Below, in pieces: positions 9,686 through 18,276 of a DNA stretch of 64,000 nucleotides. Source of the DNA: Bryobacter sp. (GTDB taxonomy: Bacteria > Acidobacteriota > Terriglobia > Bryobacterales > Bryobacteraceae); NCBI GenBank assembly GCA_022843605.1, contig JALHNI010000001.1, positions 62,001 to 126,000 of the forward strand. The letters run 5' to 3'. Numbering within the stretch: the first letter of the stretch is position 1; every line of letters starts with the position of its first letter. The position numbers and the translations under genes were made by a program. The notes under the pieces were generated by a model. It did not search any database, was not told the origin of the DNA, and saw only the letters and a program-made list of their open reading frames with translations.

Positions 9686-9721
9686 GCGGGTAGTATGACA
9701 AAAGCTGGCATAGAATTGTAC

Positions 9722-10612
9722 ATGCAACGCCGCACCCTCCTCGCCCTCGCCGCCACTCCGATCTTCGCGCAGCCCCGCCCGATTCGCCTGGCCGTCTCCA
9801 CTTATTCGTACTGGCACTTCAAATCGAAGTTCGTCCCCGTGGAACAAGTGATTGACGATGCCGCCCGCATGGGCTTTGAAGGCGTCGAGATTTTGCACCG
9901 CGGCATGGAGGCCGAAACGCCGGCTTACCTCAAGAAGCTGAAGACCCACGCCTTCCGCGCCGGCATCGCGCTGCCCCTGTTTTCCATTCACCAGGACTTC
10001 GTCTCACCCTTCATTGACCTTCGCCAAGAAGCCATCCGCCACACAGAGTACTGCATCCGACTCTGCGCCCAACTCGGCATCCCCTGCATGCGCATCAATT
10101 CGGGCCGCTGGAAGACGATCCCCAACTTTAACGAACTCATGAAGGCCGGCGGGATGGAGCCTCCCATTTCTGGCTTCGTCAACGACGACGCCATTAAGTG
10201 GTGCGTCGACGGCATCAGAGCCTGCCTCGCCACTGCCGAAAAGGAAGGCGTCCTGCTCGCCCTGGAGAACCATTGGGGACTCACCACGCAGCCCGATGAC
10301 CTGCTGCGCATTTACAAAGAAGTGAACAGCCCCTGGCTCGGTCTCAATGTCGACACGGGTAACTTCCCGAACACGATTTCGCCTTATGACGGGATTACCA
10401 AGCTCGCGCCCCACGCCATTGTCGTGCAGGCCAAAACGTACCAGGGCGGCGGCGAGTATTACACCCTCGACTTAGACTACAAGCGCATTGCGGGCATCCT
10501 GCGCGCGGCCGGCTATCGTGGCTGGGTGTCGCTCGAAATGGAAGGCAAAGAGGATGCGTCTACAGCGGTCCCGAAGGCCTACCGGGTGCTGCGCGAGGCG
10601 TTCGGCAGTTAG
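9722..10612 (+). CDS. Sugar phosphate isomerase/epimerase family (xylose isomerase-like TIM barrel)
   Basis: A 296-residue protein from ATG 9722, with a short signal-like N-terminus (RRTLLALAATPIFAQ). TIM-barrel features follow: FEGVEILHRG, LALENHWGLT with the metal-binding Glu, LGLNVDTGNFP, and a closing GWVSLEME. This superfamily isomerises or epimerises sugars and inositols using a divalent metal; the exact substrate is unknown. It diverges from the DUF6807 gene over only 36 bases, so both promoters must overlap there. An open frame continues upstream to 9248 but lies inside the DUF6807 gene. Confidence 0.87.
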   Translation: MQRRTLLALAATPIFAQPRPIRLAVSTYSYWHFKSKFVPVEQVIDDAARMGFEGVEILHRGMEAETPAYLKKLKTHAFRAGIALPLFSIHQDFVSPFIDLRQEAIRHTEYCIRLCAQLGIPCMRINSGRWKTIPNFNELMKAGGMEPPISGFVNDDAIKWCVDGIRACLATAEKEGVLLALENHWGLTTQPDDLLRIYKEVNSPWLGLNVDTGNFPNTISPYDGITKLAPHAIVVQAKTYQGGGEYYTLDLDYKRIAGILRAAGYRGWVSLEMEGKEDASTAVPKAYRVLREAFGS

Positions 10613-10977
10613 CGCAGTACCAAACAAAGCCAATTTCCTCGTTTGCCGCTTGCTTTCAATGGCTTACTGATGACTCCAGTATGACGCATCGGATGGAGCG
10701 AATTCGGCTAAGTCTTTGAAAGGGCTATGTCAAGTTGATGTGACTGGGTGCCGGACCTTCTGAAGTCCGATGCTTTCCTGGTCGAGATGGCGGCCGAACT
10801 GAAGGCTGACATGGCGGGGATGAAGCAGGAACAGCTTTGAAACAAATCGGAATTTTGGGGCGAACCTTTGCTTTGCTCACCTTGATAGACCTCTGATGTC
10901 CACCTCGCAGTTCGCTAAAAGGCCTGCAGAAAGCTGTCCGGGTCCTGCGCCAGGTACCCGAAAACCCGGCGGATGCC
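10613..10977. other. Gene-poor stretch with possible coding remnants
   Basis: No convincing gene. Two short runs on the plus strand look like broken protein: about 10763-10839 reads as a charged coiled-coil-like piece ending at a stop, and about 10922-10998 reads LQKAVRVLRQVPENPADAS before a stop. Neither has a start or recognisable family. This marks the left edge of the toxin-antitoxin island. Confidence 0.35.
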
Positions 10978-11541
10978 TCAACCAATTCGGAGGACTAGTT
11001 CTTTCACCCACGGCGGCGATGAAGACGACCTCCAAGTAATCCAGCCGCTCTGCAACATGAGCACGCGCGCGGGTTCGGGTCCCGCATTGTCCAACACAAC
11101 GGTCTCGTGTGCCAATCGGATGGCTTCGGGAACGCGGGACAAGCTCCGGAAGTATCTTCGCCGAATGTCCGCGTCGGGAATGTCATGACCGCCCTGCGCG
11201 ACGCGAAGGCGCACTCGATCGATGTGGAGTTCGGGCTCCCCGAGCGCAACGTAGATTAGCAGGGTCCGGTAGCCGGCGCTCTGGGCCATCCGCAGAAGGG
11301 AGATTGCTCCTTGGCCAGCGAGCGTGCTTTCCACGATGAAGCTTCCTCGTTGTGCGATGAGCGACCTGCACATCATGATCGCCCGCCGGGCTGCCGGGAT
11401 CGCTGCGCGGGATGGTTGCGCTGCGTCGATAGTCCTGGCGATTGCGTCCGGGTCGACGACCGGCACTCCAGCCGCGATCTTGGCGGAGATTGTGCTCTTC
11501 CCCGAACCGTTCGGGCCGGCGACCAAAATCAGTGTCGGCAC
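10978..11541 (-). CDS. Zeta toxin-like P-loop kinase
   Basis: A 187-residue protein starting at GTG 11541 directly after the stop of the partner gene. Walker A GPNGSGKST lies at residues 9-17, followed by an aspartate-rich VDPDAIAR and FIVESTLAG as in zeta/UDP-GlcNAc-kinase-type toxins. Known zeta toxins phosphorylate a peptidoglycan precursor sugar and stop growth; others of the family act on different substrates. The zero-gap pairing with a small upstream gene supports a toxin-antitoxin module. It is shorter than the classical streptococcal zeta. Confidence 0.85.
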   Translation of the reverse strand: MPTLILVAGPNGSGKSTISAKIAAGVPVVDPDAIARTIDAAQPSRAAIPAARRAIMMCRSLIAQRGSFIVESTLAGQGAISLLRMAQSAGYRTLLIYVALGEPELHIDRVRLRVAQGGHDIPDADIRRRYFRSLSRVPEAIRLAHETVVLDNAGPEPARVLMLQSGWITWRSSSSPPWVKELVLRIG

Positions 11542-11784
11542 TTAAGCGGCGTTTGGCGTCAACTCGCGCAACACCACGATGTGCGACTCCCGGGGGCGCG
11601 TCTTATCGAAACGAACTTCAAAGCGGTTTCCTCCAGGCCGTTCCTCGACGTACCGACCTGCCTCATCCCGGTACACGACGGGATGTCCCGCCCGAAGTGC
11701 TGCGGCGCGGGCGTTCGAGCATGCCTTCAAGACAGTAGAGAAGAACTCGTCATTGAGAACAGTGAATTCTGTCACCTCGTTCAT
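11542..11784 (-). CDS. Probable antitoxin partner of the zeta-like kinase
   Basis: An 80-residue protein whose TAA stop is immediately followed by the toxin GTG. The C-terminal half, with VVYRDEAGRYVEERPGG and a run of basic residues, resembles small proteins that precede chromosomal zeta-type genes; it does not resemble the classical epsilon antitoxin. Its role as antitoxin is inferred from order, size and coupling. Immediately upstream are about 110 non-coding bases. Confidence 0.7.
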   Translation of the reverse strand: MNEVTEFTVLNDEFFSTVLKACSNARAAALRAGHPVVYRDEAGRYVEERPGGNRFEVRFDKTRPRESHIVVLRELTPNAA

Positions 11785-11894
11785 TATCTCGTGTTTCTAG
11801 CGCGCGTCGTGACGGATACTTCGCCAAAAACGGCAAAGGCAACCGCAAACCTGGTAGTTGGGTTCGGGCAAAGTTGGTACCTTGCTTGACGAGG

Positions 11895-12125
11895 TTATTC
11901 CGCCACTAACGGCATGTAGCATTTGCGGGTGTCGTTGCAGTCGTACTCGTCGACGGCTTTGTTGTCGGGGCCGAGGGGGTTCTGGGTCTTGTGGCACCAG
12001 AAGAGACGGTCGTTGCCGTGCTGGACGGTGGGGTCCCACTCGGAGTCGATGTACATGCCTTTCCAGCAAAGGTTTAAGCAGCGGTCATCGTCCTGATCGA
12101 TGCGGGCAATTCCTGCGCGTTCCAT
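11895..12125 (-). CDS. Small acidic cysteine-rich protein, unknown function
   Basis: A 76-residue protein from ATG 12125, preceded by a strong ribosome site (AGGAGG on the minus strand, complement near 12130-12134). Five cysteines at residues 16, 20, 44, 63 and 69 plus His45 and His36 suggest a metal site or disulfides; no signal peptide is present, so metal binding is likelier. The protein is rich in Asp and Trp. I do not recognise a named family. It lies just downstream of an intrinsic terminator that ends the molybdenum hydroxylase operon. Confidence 0.6.
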   Translation of the reverse strand: MERAGIARIDQDDDRCLNLCWKGMYIDSEWDPTVQHGNDRLFWCHKTQNPLGPDNKAVDEYDCNDTRKCYMPLVAE

Positions 12126-12140
12126 AAGTCCTCCTGAATG

Positions 12141-12167
12141 AGAAAAGCCGGGCATCTGATGCCCGGC
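12141..12167 (-). terminator. Intrinsic terminator of the molybdenum hydroxylase operon
   Basis: A perfect 9-bp stem GCCGGGCAT/ATGCCCGGC (12147-12155 with 12159-12167) and 3-base loop. On the minus strand it is followed by TTTTCT. It lies 22 bases downstream of the FAD-subunit stop and 21 bases upstream of the small cysteine-rich gene, so it could also act as an attenuator for that gene. Confidence 0.8.
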
Positions 12168-12189
12168 CCTTCAGTCTACGAACCAAACA

Positions 12190-13170
12190 CTAGACGCTGA
12201 GGCCGGCGGCCATCATCAGAGCCCGTTTCACCGCCACCTTGGCCAGTTGTACCTTGTAGGCGTTCTGGCTAAGCGGCATGGCGGATTCGACTGCGGCTTT
12301 ACCCGCGGCTTCGGCTGTCTCCGCAGTGATCGTTTTACCGGCGAGCCAAGCGGCGGCCTTGTCGGCCGAGACCGGCGTCGGACCGACGTGGCCCATGACG
12401 ATCTTTGCCGATGCCACCGAATTGCCGTTCATCTTGACGACAACCGACGCCGTCGCCAGCGGCCAATCGAGCGCGTCCTTGTGGCGCACTTCGTAAGTGG
12501 CGCTCTTGGCACCGCCCGCCGAGGGGATCAGGATCTCGGTGACGATTTCATCGGGCTTGAGCGCGATCTCGCGTTCGGCCTCGTTCTTCGGGGCGACGAA
12601 GAACTCCGCCAACGCCACTTCGCGATTGCCGCTCTTGCCCGCGATCTTCACCTTGGCGCCCAGCGCGATCAGCGCGGGGGCGAAGGACGAAGCCGAGACG
12701 AACTTGGCCGCGCCTTGCGGGAAGATCGCATGGTAGCGATTCTCGCCCGCGTCGATGAGGCTCTTGCCGTTCTGCATTCCCAACAGGCCGTAGCCGTTGC
12801 GGAAGTACCAGCAGCGCGGCCGCTGGCAGAGGTCGCCGGCCACCGTGCCCATGTTCCGGATCTGGGGCGAAGTGATGCCGCGCGCGGCTTGCACCAGCGC
12901 GGGATACTCGGACTTCACGGCTGCACTTTCCATGAAGTCGTCAACGGTGACCGCCGCGCCGACGGAGAGTCCGCCGCCGGACTTGGCCAACTTATCGAGC
13001 CCCTTGATGGACTTGATGTTGACGACGCGCTTGGGCGCCATGCGGTAGTCCTTCAGGAGGCTCAACAGGTCAGTCCCGCCGGCCAGAATGGCGGCGTCAT
13101 CCCAGGTGCTACCCAACAGGCCGGTGGCTTCCGCCAGGGTGCCTGGATTTGCGTATTCGAAGTTCTGCAT
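12190..13170 (-). CDS. FAD-binding subunit of a xanthine dehydrogenase-family molybdenum hydroxylase
   Basis: A 326-residue protein starting at ATG 13170 (MQNFEYANPGTLAEA). FAD-contact motifs are ILAGGTDLLSLLKD near residue 33 and IRNMGTVAGDLCQRPRCWYFRN near 105, followed by the CO-dehydrogenase flavoprotein C-terminal domain. It passes electrons between the iron-sulfur subunit and FAD. It is the third gene of a three-gene operon, four bases after the Mo subunit, with an intrinsic terminator just downstream. Confidence 0.92.
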   Translation of the reverse strand: MQNFEYANPGTLAEATGLLGSTWDDAAILAGGTDLLSLLKDYRMAPKRVVNIKSIKGLDKLAKSGGGLSVGAAVTVDDFMESAAVKSEYPALVQAARGITSPQIRNMGTVAGDLCQRPRCWYFRNGYGLLGMQNGKSLIDAGENRYHAIFPQGAAKFVSASSFAPALIALGAKVKIAGKSGNREVALAEFFVAPKNEAEREIALKPDEIVTEILIPSAGGAKSATYEVRHKDALDWPLATASVVVKMNGNSVASAKIVMGHVGPTPVSADKAAAWLAGKTITAETAEAAGKAAVESAMPLSQNAYKVQLAKVAVKRALMMAAGLSV

Positions 13171-13174
13171 TGAC

Positions 13175-15322
13175 TTAGGCCATCCTTTCCATGCGATTGC
13201 CGTACAGGGCGGCGAGCACCCGGTCCGGAGTGACGGGCACTGAGGGCACCCGGACGCCGATGGCATTGGCCACCGCATTGGCGATCGCCGCGATGCCGCC
13301 CACGGCGCAGGGCTCACCGAGCCCGATGACGCCGCGTTTGTCATTAACTTCGTCGATTTCCATTTCCACTTGGATCTCGCCGATGTCCTTGATGCCGGCC
13401 AGCTTGTAGAACTCCATGTCGGCGTTCAACACTCGCCCGGTCATCTCATCCATCACGCGCTCTTCCATGAGGGCGGCGCAGATGCTCATGATGCAAGCGC
13501 CGTTCACTTGGCTTTCCGCCAGCTTCGGATTCACGATCATGCCGCAATCCTGCACGGCCACCAGCTTGTTCATCCGAACCACGCCGGTTTCAATGTCCAC
13601 TGTGACGTCGGCCATTTGGATGCCGCCGACGCCCTGATTGATCAGCCCGCCGGGCTGCTTGGGGTTGTTCTCGCCGGTGGCTTCAATCGTCTTCGGCCCC
13701 AGCTTCTGGCAAGCCGCTTTCCAGCTGATCGCCTTGTCCGGGTTGCCCTTGACGAAGATCCGGCTGTCTACGGCTTGCAACTGATCCTTGGGTACGCCGA
13801 GTTGGGGCGCCACTAGGTCAAAGAGCTGATCGAGAGCTTCGGCCGCGGCCTTGCGCGAGGAAGCGCTGATGCCGCCGATAGTCGTCGAGCCGCCCGAGGC
13901 GCCGGAAGCCGGATAGGAGTTGTCGCCGATCCGGACCACCACCATGTTCATCGGAACGCCGAGCGTTTCGGAGACCACCTGCGAGATGCAGGTGCGGGTG
14001 CCGGTGCCAAGGTCCTGAGTGCCCATCATGATTTCGACGGTACCGTCTGCGTTGATTTTGGCTAAGCAACGCGAGGCATGGCCGAGGCCGCCCCAGGTGG
14101 CAATGCCGATACCGAGGCCGCGTTTCATGTGGCCGCTGGCGCCTTTGCCGCGAGGATGCCAGTTCTTCTGCCAGTCAATCATGGTGGCCGCGCGCTTCAG
14201 CTGCCGGATGTAGGTTTCGGCGCGGGGCGTGAACTGGACGTTCTTGGTGAAGACGTCGATCGGATCGAGGTTTAGCTTGGCCGCGATGTCTTCGAGCGCC
14301 GCGCAAGTGAGGAAGCTGGCTTGCGGGTGGTTCGGAGCGCGCCAGGCCCGGGCACCGCCACCGTTAATGGAAACGGCGGTGTGGTTCAGGCGCTTGTTGG
14401 GCAGGTTGGTGAAGACGTAAGGCAGAGGCGCCATGCCGCCGCCCGTGTAGCCGCCGGTGGACCAGGAAGTGGACTCCCAAGCCGTCAACGTGCCGTCAGC
14501 TTTCGCGCCGACTTTGATCTTCGCGAAGTGCGAGGGGCGCACGCCAGCGATGGTGAGTTCCTGCGCGCGGTCAAGATACATGCGGACGGGAGCGCCACCG
14601 GCGTCCTTCGACATGTTGGCGCATTCTTTGCCCCAGCTGTCTGAGGGGAACTTGCCGCCGAAGCCGCCGCCAATGTGGTCCATGTGGACCTTGATCTGCG
14701 AAGCCGGGATGCCCAGGCTGCGTGCGAGATCGCCGCCGATGCCCGAGACGTTTTGGGTCGAGGGGAAGTAATTGATCTGCTCGCCCTTCCACTCGATCAT
14801 CTGGCCATGCGGCTCCAGGCAGCAGTGGGTAATGACGGGGATGGCGTATTCGCCTTCCGTGGTGACCGCGGCATCTTTGAAGCCCTGGTCCACATCGCCG
14901 GTGACCTGTTCGCCGGCAGGTTTCGCGCGATTGCCGGCGCGGGCGATCTTGTCTTCGCGTACGAAGTGGGGCATCACCTCGTAGGTGACTTTGATGGCGC
15001 GGGCCGCATCGCGAGCCGCCGGCTCACTGGTGGCGGCGACATAAGCTACTTCGGCGCCCGCCCACTGCAATTCCGTGCCGGCTTTGGCCACCACGCGAAC
15101 GCTCTTCACGCCCGGCATCTTTTCGGCTGCTGAGGTATCGATGGAGCGAACCACAGCGTGCGCGTGAGGCGAACTGAGAAGTACGCCGTGCAATAAACCT
15201 TCCGGGACCAAGTCGGAGGTGTATTTCGCCTTGCCGCTTGCTTTATCCATGCCGTCTAAGCGTGAGAGGCGCTGGCCAATCACCTTGCGGCTCTTCATAT
15301 CGGGCCAAGTATAGGTTGCCAT
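13175..15322 (-). CDS. Molybdopterin-binding subunit of a xanthine dehydrogenase-family hydroxylase
   Basis: A 715-residue large subunit. Domain order is the small ald_xan_dh_C domain (about 15-125) followed by the Mo-cofactor domain. Visible motifs are GGGFGGKFPSD near residue 215, GGGARAWRAPNHPQA near 325, and the catalytic-glutamate block GLGEPCAVGGIAA near 665. The AYRCSFR-type loop of aerobic CO dehydrogenase is absent, so it is a general aldehyde or N-heterocycle hydroxylase of unknown substrate. It has no signal of its own and probably exports with the Tat-bearing iron-sulfur subunit. Confidence 0.93.
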   Translation of the reverse strand: MATYTWPDMKSRKVIGQRLSRLDGMDKASGKAKYTSDLVPEGLLHGVLLSSPHAHAVVRSIDTSAAEKMPGVKSVRVVAKAGTELQWAGAEVAYVAATSEPAARDAARAIKVTYEVMPHFVREDKIARAGNRAKPAGEQVTGDVDQGFKDAAVTTEGEYAIPVITHCCLEPHGQMIEWKGEQINYFPSTQNVSGIGGDLARSLGIPASQIKVHMDHIGGGFGGKFPSDSWGKECANMSKDAGGAPVRMYLDRAQELTIAGVRPSHFAKIKVGAKADGTLTAWESTSWSTGGYTGGGMAPLPYVFTNLPNKRLNHTAVSINGGGARAWRAPNHPQASFLTCAALEDIAAKLNLDPIDVFTKNVQFTPRAETYIRQLKRAATMIDWQKNWHPRGKGASGHMKRGLGIGIATWGGLGHASRCLAKINADGTVEIMMGTQDLGTGTRTCISQVVSETLGVPMNMVVVRIGDNSYPASGASGGSTTIGGISASSRKAAAEALDQLFDLVAPQLGVPKDQLQAVDSRIFVKGNPDKAISWKAACQKLGPKTIEATGENNPKQPGGLINQGVGGIQMADVTVDIETGVVRMNKLVAVQDCGMIVNPKLAESQVNGACIMSICAALMEERVMDEMTGRVLNADMEFYKLAGIKDIGEIQVEMEIDEVNDKRGVIGLGEPCAVGGIAAIANAVANAIGVRVPSVPVTPDRVLAALYGNRMERMA

Positions 15323-15332
15323 GGTGTCCTCC

Positions 15333-15956
15333 TTATGCCTTCAACTTCTTCGCGGCTTCAAGCACCGCTTGGCGCACACCGACGTAAGTGCCGCAGCGGC
15401 AGAGATTGCCGCCGAGGCCGTCTTTCACTTGTTCGTAGGTGGGGTTGGGATTGCGGTCCAGGAAGCCTTTGGCCGCCATTACAAAGCCTGGAGTGCAGTA
15501 GCCGCACTGCTGAGCGTCGTTGTTGACGAAAGCCGGAACGATCGGATGGGTCTTGCCGCCGGCGGTAAGGCTTTCGACGGTTTGAATCTTTTTGCCTACG
15601 GCATCCACCGCAAGGATGCTGCATGCGTAGGAAACCTTATTGTTCACAATCACGGTGCAGGCGCCGCAGGTGCCGCGGTCGCACACGCGTTTAGCGCCGG
15701 TGTGTTCCAGCTTATGGCGCAGCGTGTCGAGCAACGTCTCACGGGGTTCGACGCTCACCTTCAACGGCTTGCCATTGACATTGAGCGTAATCGCCATGGC
15801 CGCGGGGCCCATCACTTTGCCGGCGGATTGCGCTTGGGCTTCTTGTTCCAGCAGTGCTACCGCGCCCGTAACGGCGCCCGCACCTTGCACAAAGCCGCGG
15901 CGGGATACAGACTGCCTTTGGCCGGGCGTGTTCTTCAGATCTTGGTGATCGCTCAC
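15333..15956 (-). CDS. Tat-exported 2Fe-2S subunit of the molybdenum hydroxylase
   Basis: A 207-residue protein starting at GTG 15956 behind AAGGAAGG. A twin-arginine signal (SRRGFVQGAGAVTGAVALLEQ) points to periplasmic assembly. Two [2Fe-2S] domains are complete: plant-type ferredoxin with CDRGTCGACTV near residue 96, and the helical domain with CGYCTPGF and CRCGTY. It is the first gene of the operon with the Mo and FAD subunits (10-base gap). An AT-rich TTATAAAAT about 35 bases upstream on the minus strand could be the -10 element. Confidence 0.93.
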   Translation of the reverse strand: MSDHQDLKNTPGQRQSVSRRGFVQGAGAVTGAVALLEQEAQAQSAGKVMGPAAMAITLNVNGKPLKVSVEPRETLLDTLRHKLEHTGAKRVCDRGTCGACTVIVNNKVSYACSILAVDAVGKKIQTVESLTAGGKTHPIVPAFVNNDAQQCGYCTPGFVMAAKGFLDRNPNPTYEQVKDGLGGNLCRCGTYVGVRQAVLEAAKKLKA

Positions 15957-16061
15957 GTGGACCTTCCTTTCACTCTCAAGGGAGACCTTTGGATTTTATA
16001 ACGGACGGGCAGGGCCCGGGGGAACCAGTACGGAGTACAGACTGCCGGGCCTCAGAAAACG

Positions 16062-17303
16062 TTACGCCAACGGGTAGGTGAGGCTCTCGTTCAGCCACGC
16101 CTCGTTGTCGCGTACCGCCGATTTCAGCTTGTCGACCAAAGGCTCGCGTTGCTCGTAGAGCCGGTAGCCGCCGGTGGACCGCAAGTAGCCGCGGGCCTTC
16201 GGTTCCTTGGCGGCCAACGCTTCAAGGCCCATTTCTTCGGCGAGGCGGGCGTAGCGGGCGCGATTGTCGAGGAAAGCTTTCACCATGAACGGCAGCACGG
16301 TGGAGTAGTCGGCTTGCATGCTCTCGGTGGAAGTCATGTAGGTGTCTTTGTCAACCTTGCCCCATGTGACGGCTTCGGCGGGGAAGCAGGAAGAGAGCGA
16401 ACCGTCGGTGACCGGCGCGGTGACGATTTGCACGTCGAATTCGTAACCACGGACGTCGGGCAGACCGAGGATCTGGCCCAGGGCGGGTTCGGGCTGCAGG
16501 TTGTAGTTCTTGGGGACGCCGCCACCGAGGATGAAGGTTGCCAAGGCTTTGGCTTCGCTTTCAAAGAGGCCCCAGCGATGGTAGGCGCAGGCTTCGAAGA
16601 CTTCGGCGTGAAGGTCAAGGTCGAAGGCGTGTTCTTTGATGAGCCCGGCTTCGCGCATGGCCCAGAGCTTCATGGAATTGAGAAAAACGCTGCCGTCGGC
16701 GGGGGCGCCGACGAAGACGGGGATGGCGAGGCGATGGCAGGTGGCGAGCAGGCCGGGTTCGACGCCGGAACGGGCTTCTTCGCGGGCGTAGCGGGCGCCG
16801 AGGCGGTAACGGAATTCGGTGCCAGTCATCTTGTGCTGGAACTCTTCCTCGCGGAGCAGGGCGGAGAGGAAGCGGTCCTGGTCGAGCAGGACTTGCTCGG
16901 GGAAGGCCATGTCGGTGACGCGGATGGTGCCTTCATCGCGGAGTTCGGCGTCATCGCCGAAGATGGGGACTTCGTGGACGGGGCCTTTCTCATAACCGCG
17001 CAGGCTGCGATGGCCGTCGTGATAGCAGACGGCGTCCGTGGTGCTGAGGTAGGCGACCCAGCCGGATTCGAGGAGGGGCAAGAGCCAGGTCTGATGCTGG
17101 CCGGAGACGGTGATGGGTCCGGCGATGGAAAGCGTGAGGGGGCAGCCGTGGCCGATGGCGGTGTCGAGGATCGTGTAGATTCGCCGCAGGAAGGCGCCTC
17201 CGAAGGCCGGCAGGCAGTGCATGAAGAGTTCGTGGAGAGAATTCGTTTCGTCGACGCGCTTGGTTCGGACAACGCGGGAGTGAGGAGTGTGGGAGCCGTG
17301 CAT
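16062..17303 (-). CDS. Deoxyhypusine synthase-like (homospermidine synthase-type) protein
   Basis: A 413-residue homologue of deoxyhypusine synthase. NAD-binding and substrate loops are visible: LTLSIAGPITVSGQ near residue 57, GGGVPKNYNLQPEP near 262, DGSLSSCFPAEAVTWGK near 300 with the catalytic lysine at K316, and SMQADYSTVLPFMV. Bacteria lack eIF5A, and many bacterial members act as homospermidine synthases or have unknown roles. The ATG at 17303 was taken as start, but the first 25 residues are poorly supported. It stands alone between the hydroxylase operon and tdk. Confidence 0.85.
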   Translation of the reverse strand: MHGSHTPHSRVVRTKRVDETNSLHELFMHCLPAFGGAFLRRIYTILDTAIGHGCPLTLSIAGPITVSGQHQTWLLPLLESGWVAYLSTTDAVCYHDGHRSLRGYEKGPVHEVPIFGDDAELRDEGTIRVTDMAFPEQVLLDQDRFLSALLREEEFQHKMTGTEFRYRLGARYAREEARSGVEPGLLATCHRLAIPVFVGAPADGSVFLNSMKLWAMREAGLIKEHAFDLDLHAEVFEACAYHRWGLFESEAKALATFILGGGVPKNYNLQPEPALGQILGLPDVRGYEFDVQIVTAPVTDGSLSSCFPAEAVTWGKVDKDTYMTSTESMQADYSTVLPFMVKAFLDNRARYARLAEEMGLEALAAKEPKARGYLRSTGGYRLYEQREPLVDKLKSAVRDNEAWLNESLTYPLA

Positions 17304-17634
17304 TTGCTTTTTTTGACCGTAGCAGATTCAGGGCAGGGTTGACGAAACGAACCGGGGACTCGTTGATTCTATTGACTTTCGTTCCGTGAATGACCGATGA
17401 CGGCGGTCAGCGGCTGGACGAAGCGGGCCGGAGGTGGGAGAGTTTGAGCTAACCTGAATCGAATCAATCGTTTGAGGTGATCGGCGGCTTGGCTCCGGGT
17501 CTTCGCAGCCATGCTTGAGGAGTTACTCGGAGTCAGTTGTAAGTTCAGGATCAGCAGGAACTTAGCGGGAGATTTCGATTTCGCCAGGGCGTTCGGGGAG
17601 CCGAGCGGGTTGCCTCGCCCCGCGTCGTGGCAGA
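17304..17634. other. Divergent intergenic region
   Basis: About 330 bases between the divergent deoxyhypusine synthase-like gene and tdk. Promoters for both are expected here. I see no convincing promoter pair, tRNA or repeat; a weak TTGCCT at 17610 and CAGAAT at 17631 with a 15-base spacer is the best candidate for tdk. Confidence 0.35.
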
Positions 17635-18276
17635 ATGGTGCGAATGGATGTTATGAGCAGCGGCGTGGGCTGGATTGAAGTGATTTGCGGTCCGATGTTC
17701 TCGGGCAAGAGCGAGGAACTCATCCGGCGGCTGCGGCGGGCGCAGATCGCCCGCAAGCGGGTGCAAGTCTTTAAGCCTGTCATCGACGATCGTTATTCGA
17801 AAGCAGAGATCGTTTCCCACAGCGATTTGCGCCTGAACGCCGAAGTGGTTACCGATGCCGCCGACATTCTGAAAAAGATGGATTGGCGGACGCAGGTGGT
17901 GGGCATCGATGAACCGAACTTCCTGGCCGACGGGCTGGTGAACGTCGCGCAGCAACTGGCCGACTCTGGCAAGCAGGTGATCATCGCGGGCCTCGATACC
18001 GACTACATGGGCCGCCCGTTTTCGCCGATCCCCGATCTGCTCTGCGTGGCGGAGAGCATCACGAAGATGCTGGCGATCTGCATGCGCTGCGGGAATCCGG
18101 CGAAGCATACGCAGCGCTTGGTGGAGACCGAGGATCTAATTGTGGTGGGCGCCGCGGGCATGTACGAAGCGCGCTGCCGTCGATGCTTCGAAGCGGGACT
18201 GCCGAAGCAAGAGGTGCTGGAGTTTGCCCGGCCGCAGGCGCAGTCCCGGCCGCGGGTAGCGAAAGCGGGTAGCTGA
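17635..18276 (+). CDS. tdk: Thymidine kinase
   Basis: A 213-residue type II thymidine kinase that salvages thymidine to dTMP. Walker A GPMFSGKSEELIRR lies near residues 19-32, the Walker B/catalytic-Glu block reads VGIDEPNF where most bacteria have IDEAQF, and a zinc ribbon is formed by CMRCG and CRRCF. The start could also be one of the next two methionines. The last base of its stop is the first base of the downstream DeoC-like gene, so the two form a pyrimidine-deoxynucleoside salvage pair. Confidence 0.93.
   Translation: MVRMDVMSSGVGWIEVICGPMFSGKSEELIRRLRRAQIARKRVQVFKPVIDDRYSKAEIVSHSDLRLNAEVVTDAADILKKMDWRTQVVGIDEPNFLADGLVNVAQQLADSGKQVIIAGLDTDYMGRPFSPIPDLLCVAESITKMLAICMRCGNPAKHTQRLVETEDLIVVGAAGMYEARCRRCFEAGLPKQEVLEFARPQAQSRPRVAKAGS

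Noticed and set aside
9698-9712. TGGCATAGAATTGTA as a sigma-54 promoter before the TIM-barrel gene
   Set aside because: The GG-to-GC spacing fails and the GC of the -12 element is missing.
10725-10985. An 86-codon minus-strand open frame
   Set aside because: No ribosome site, no family resemblance, and it overlaps the toxin end; composition is like non-coding shadows.
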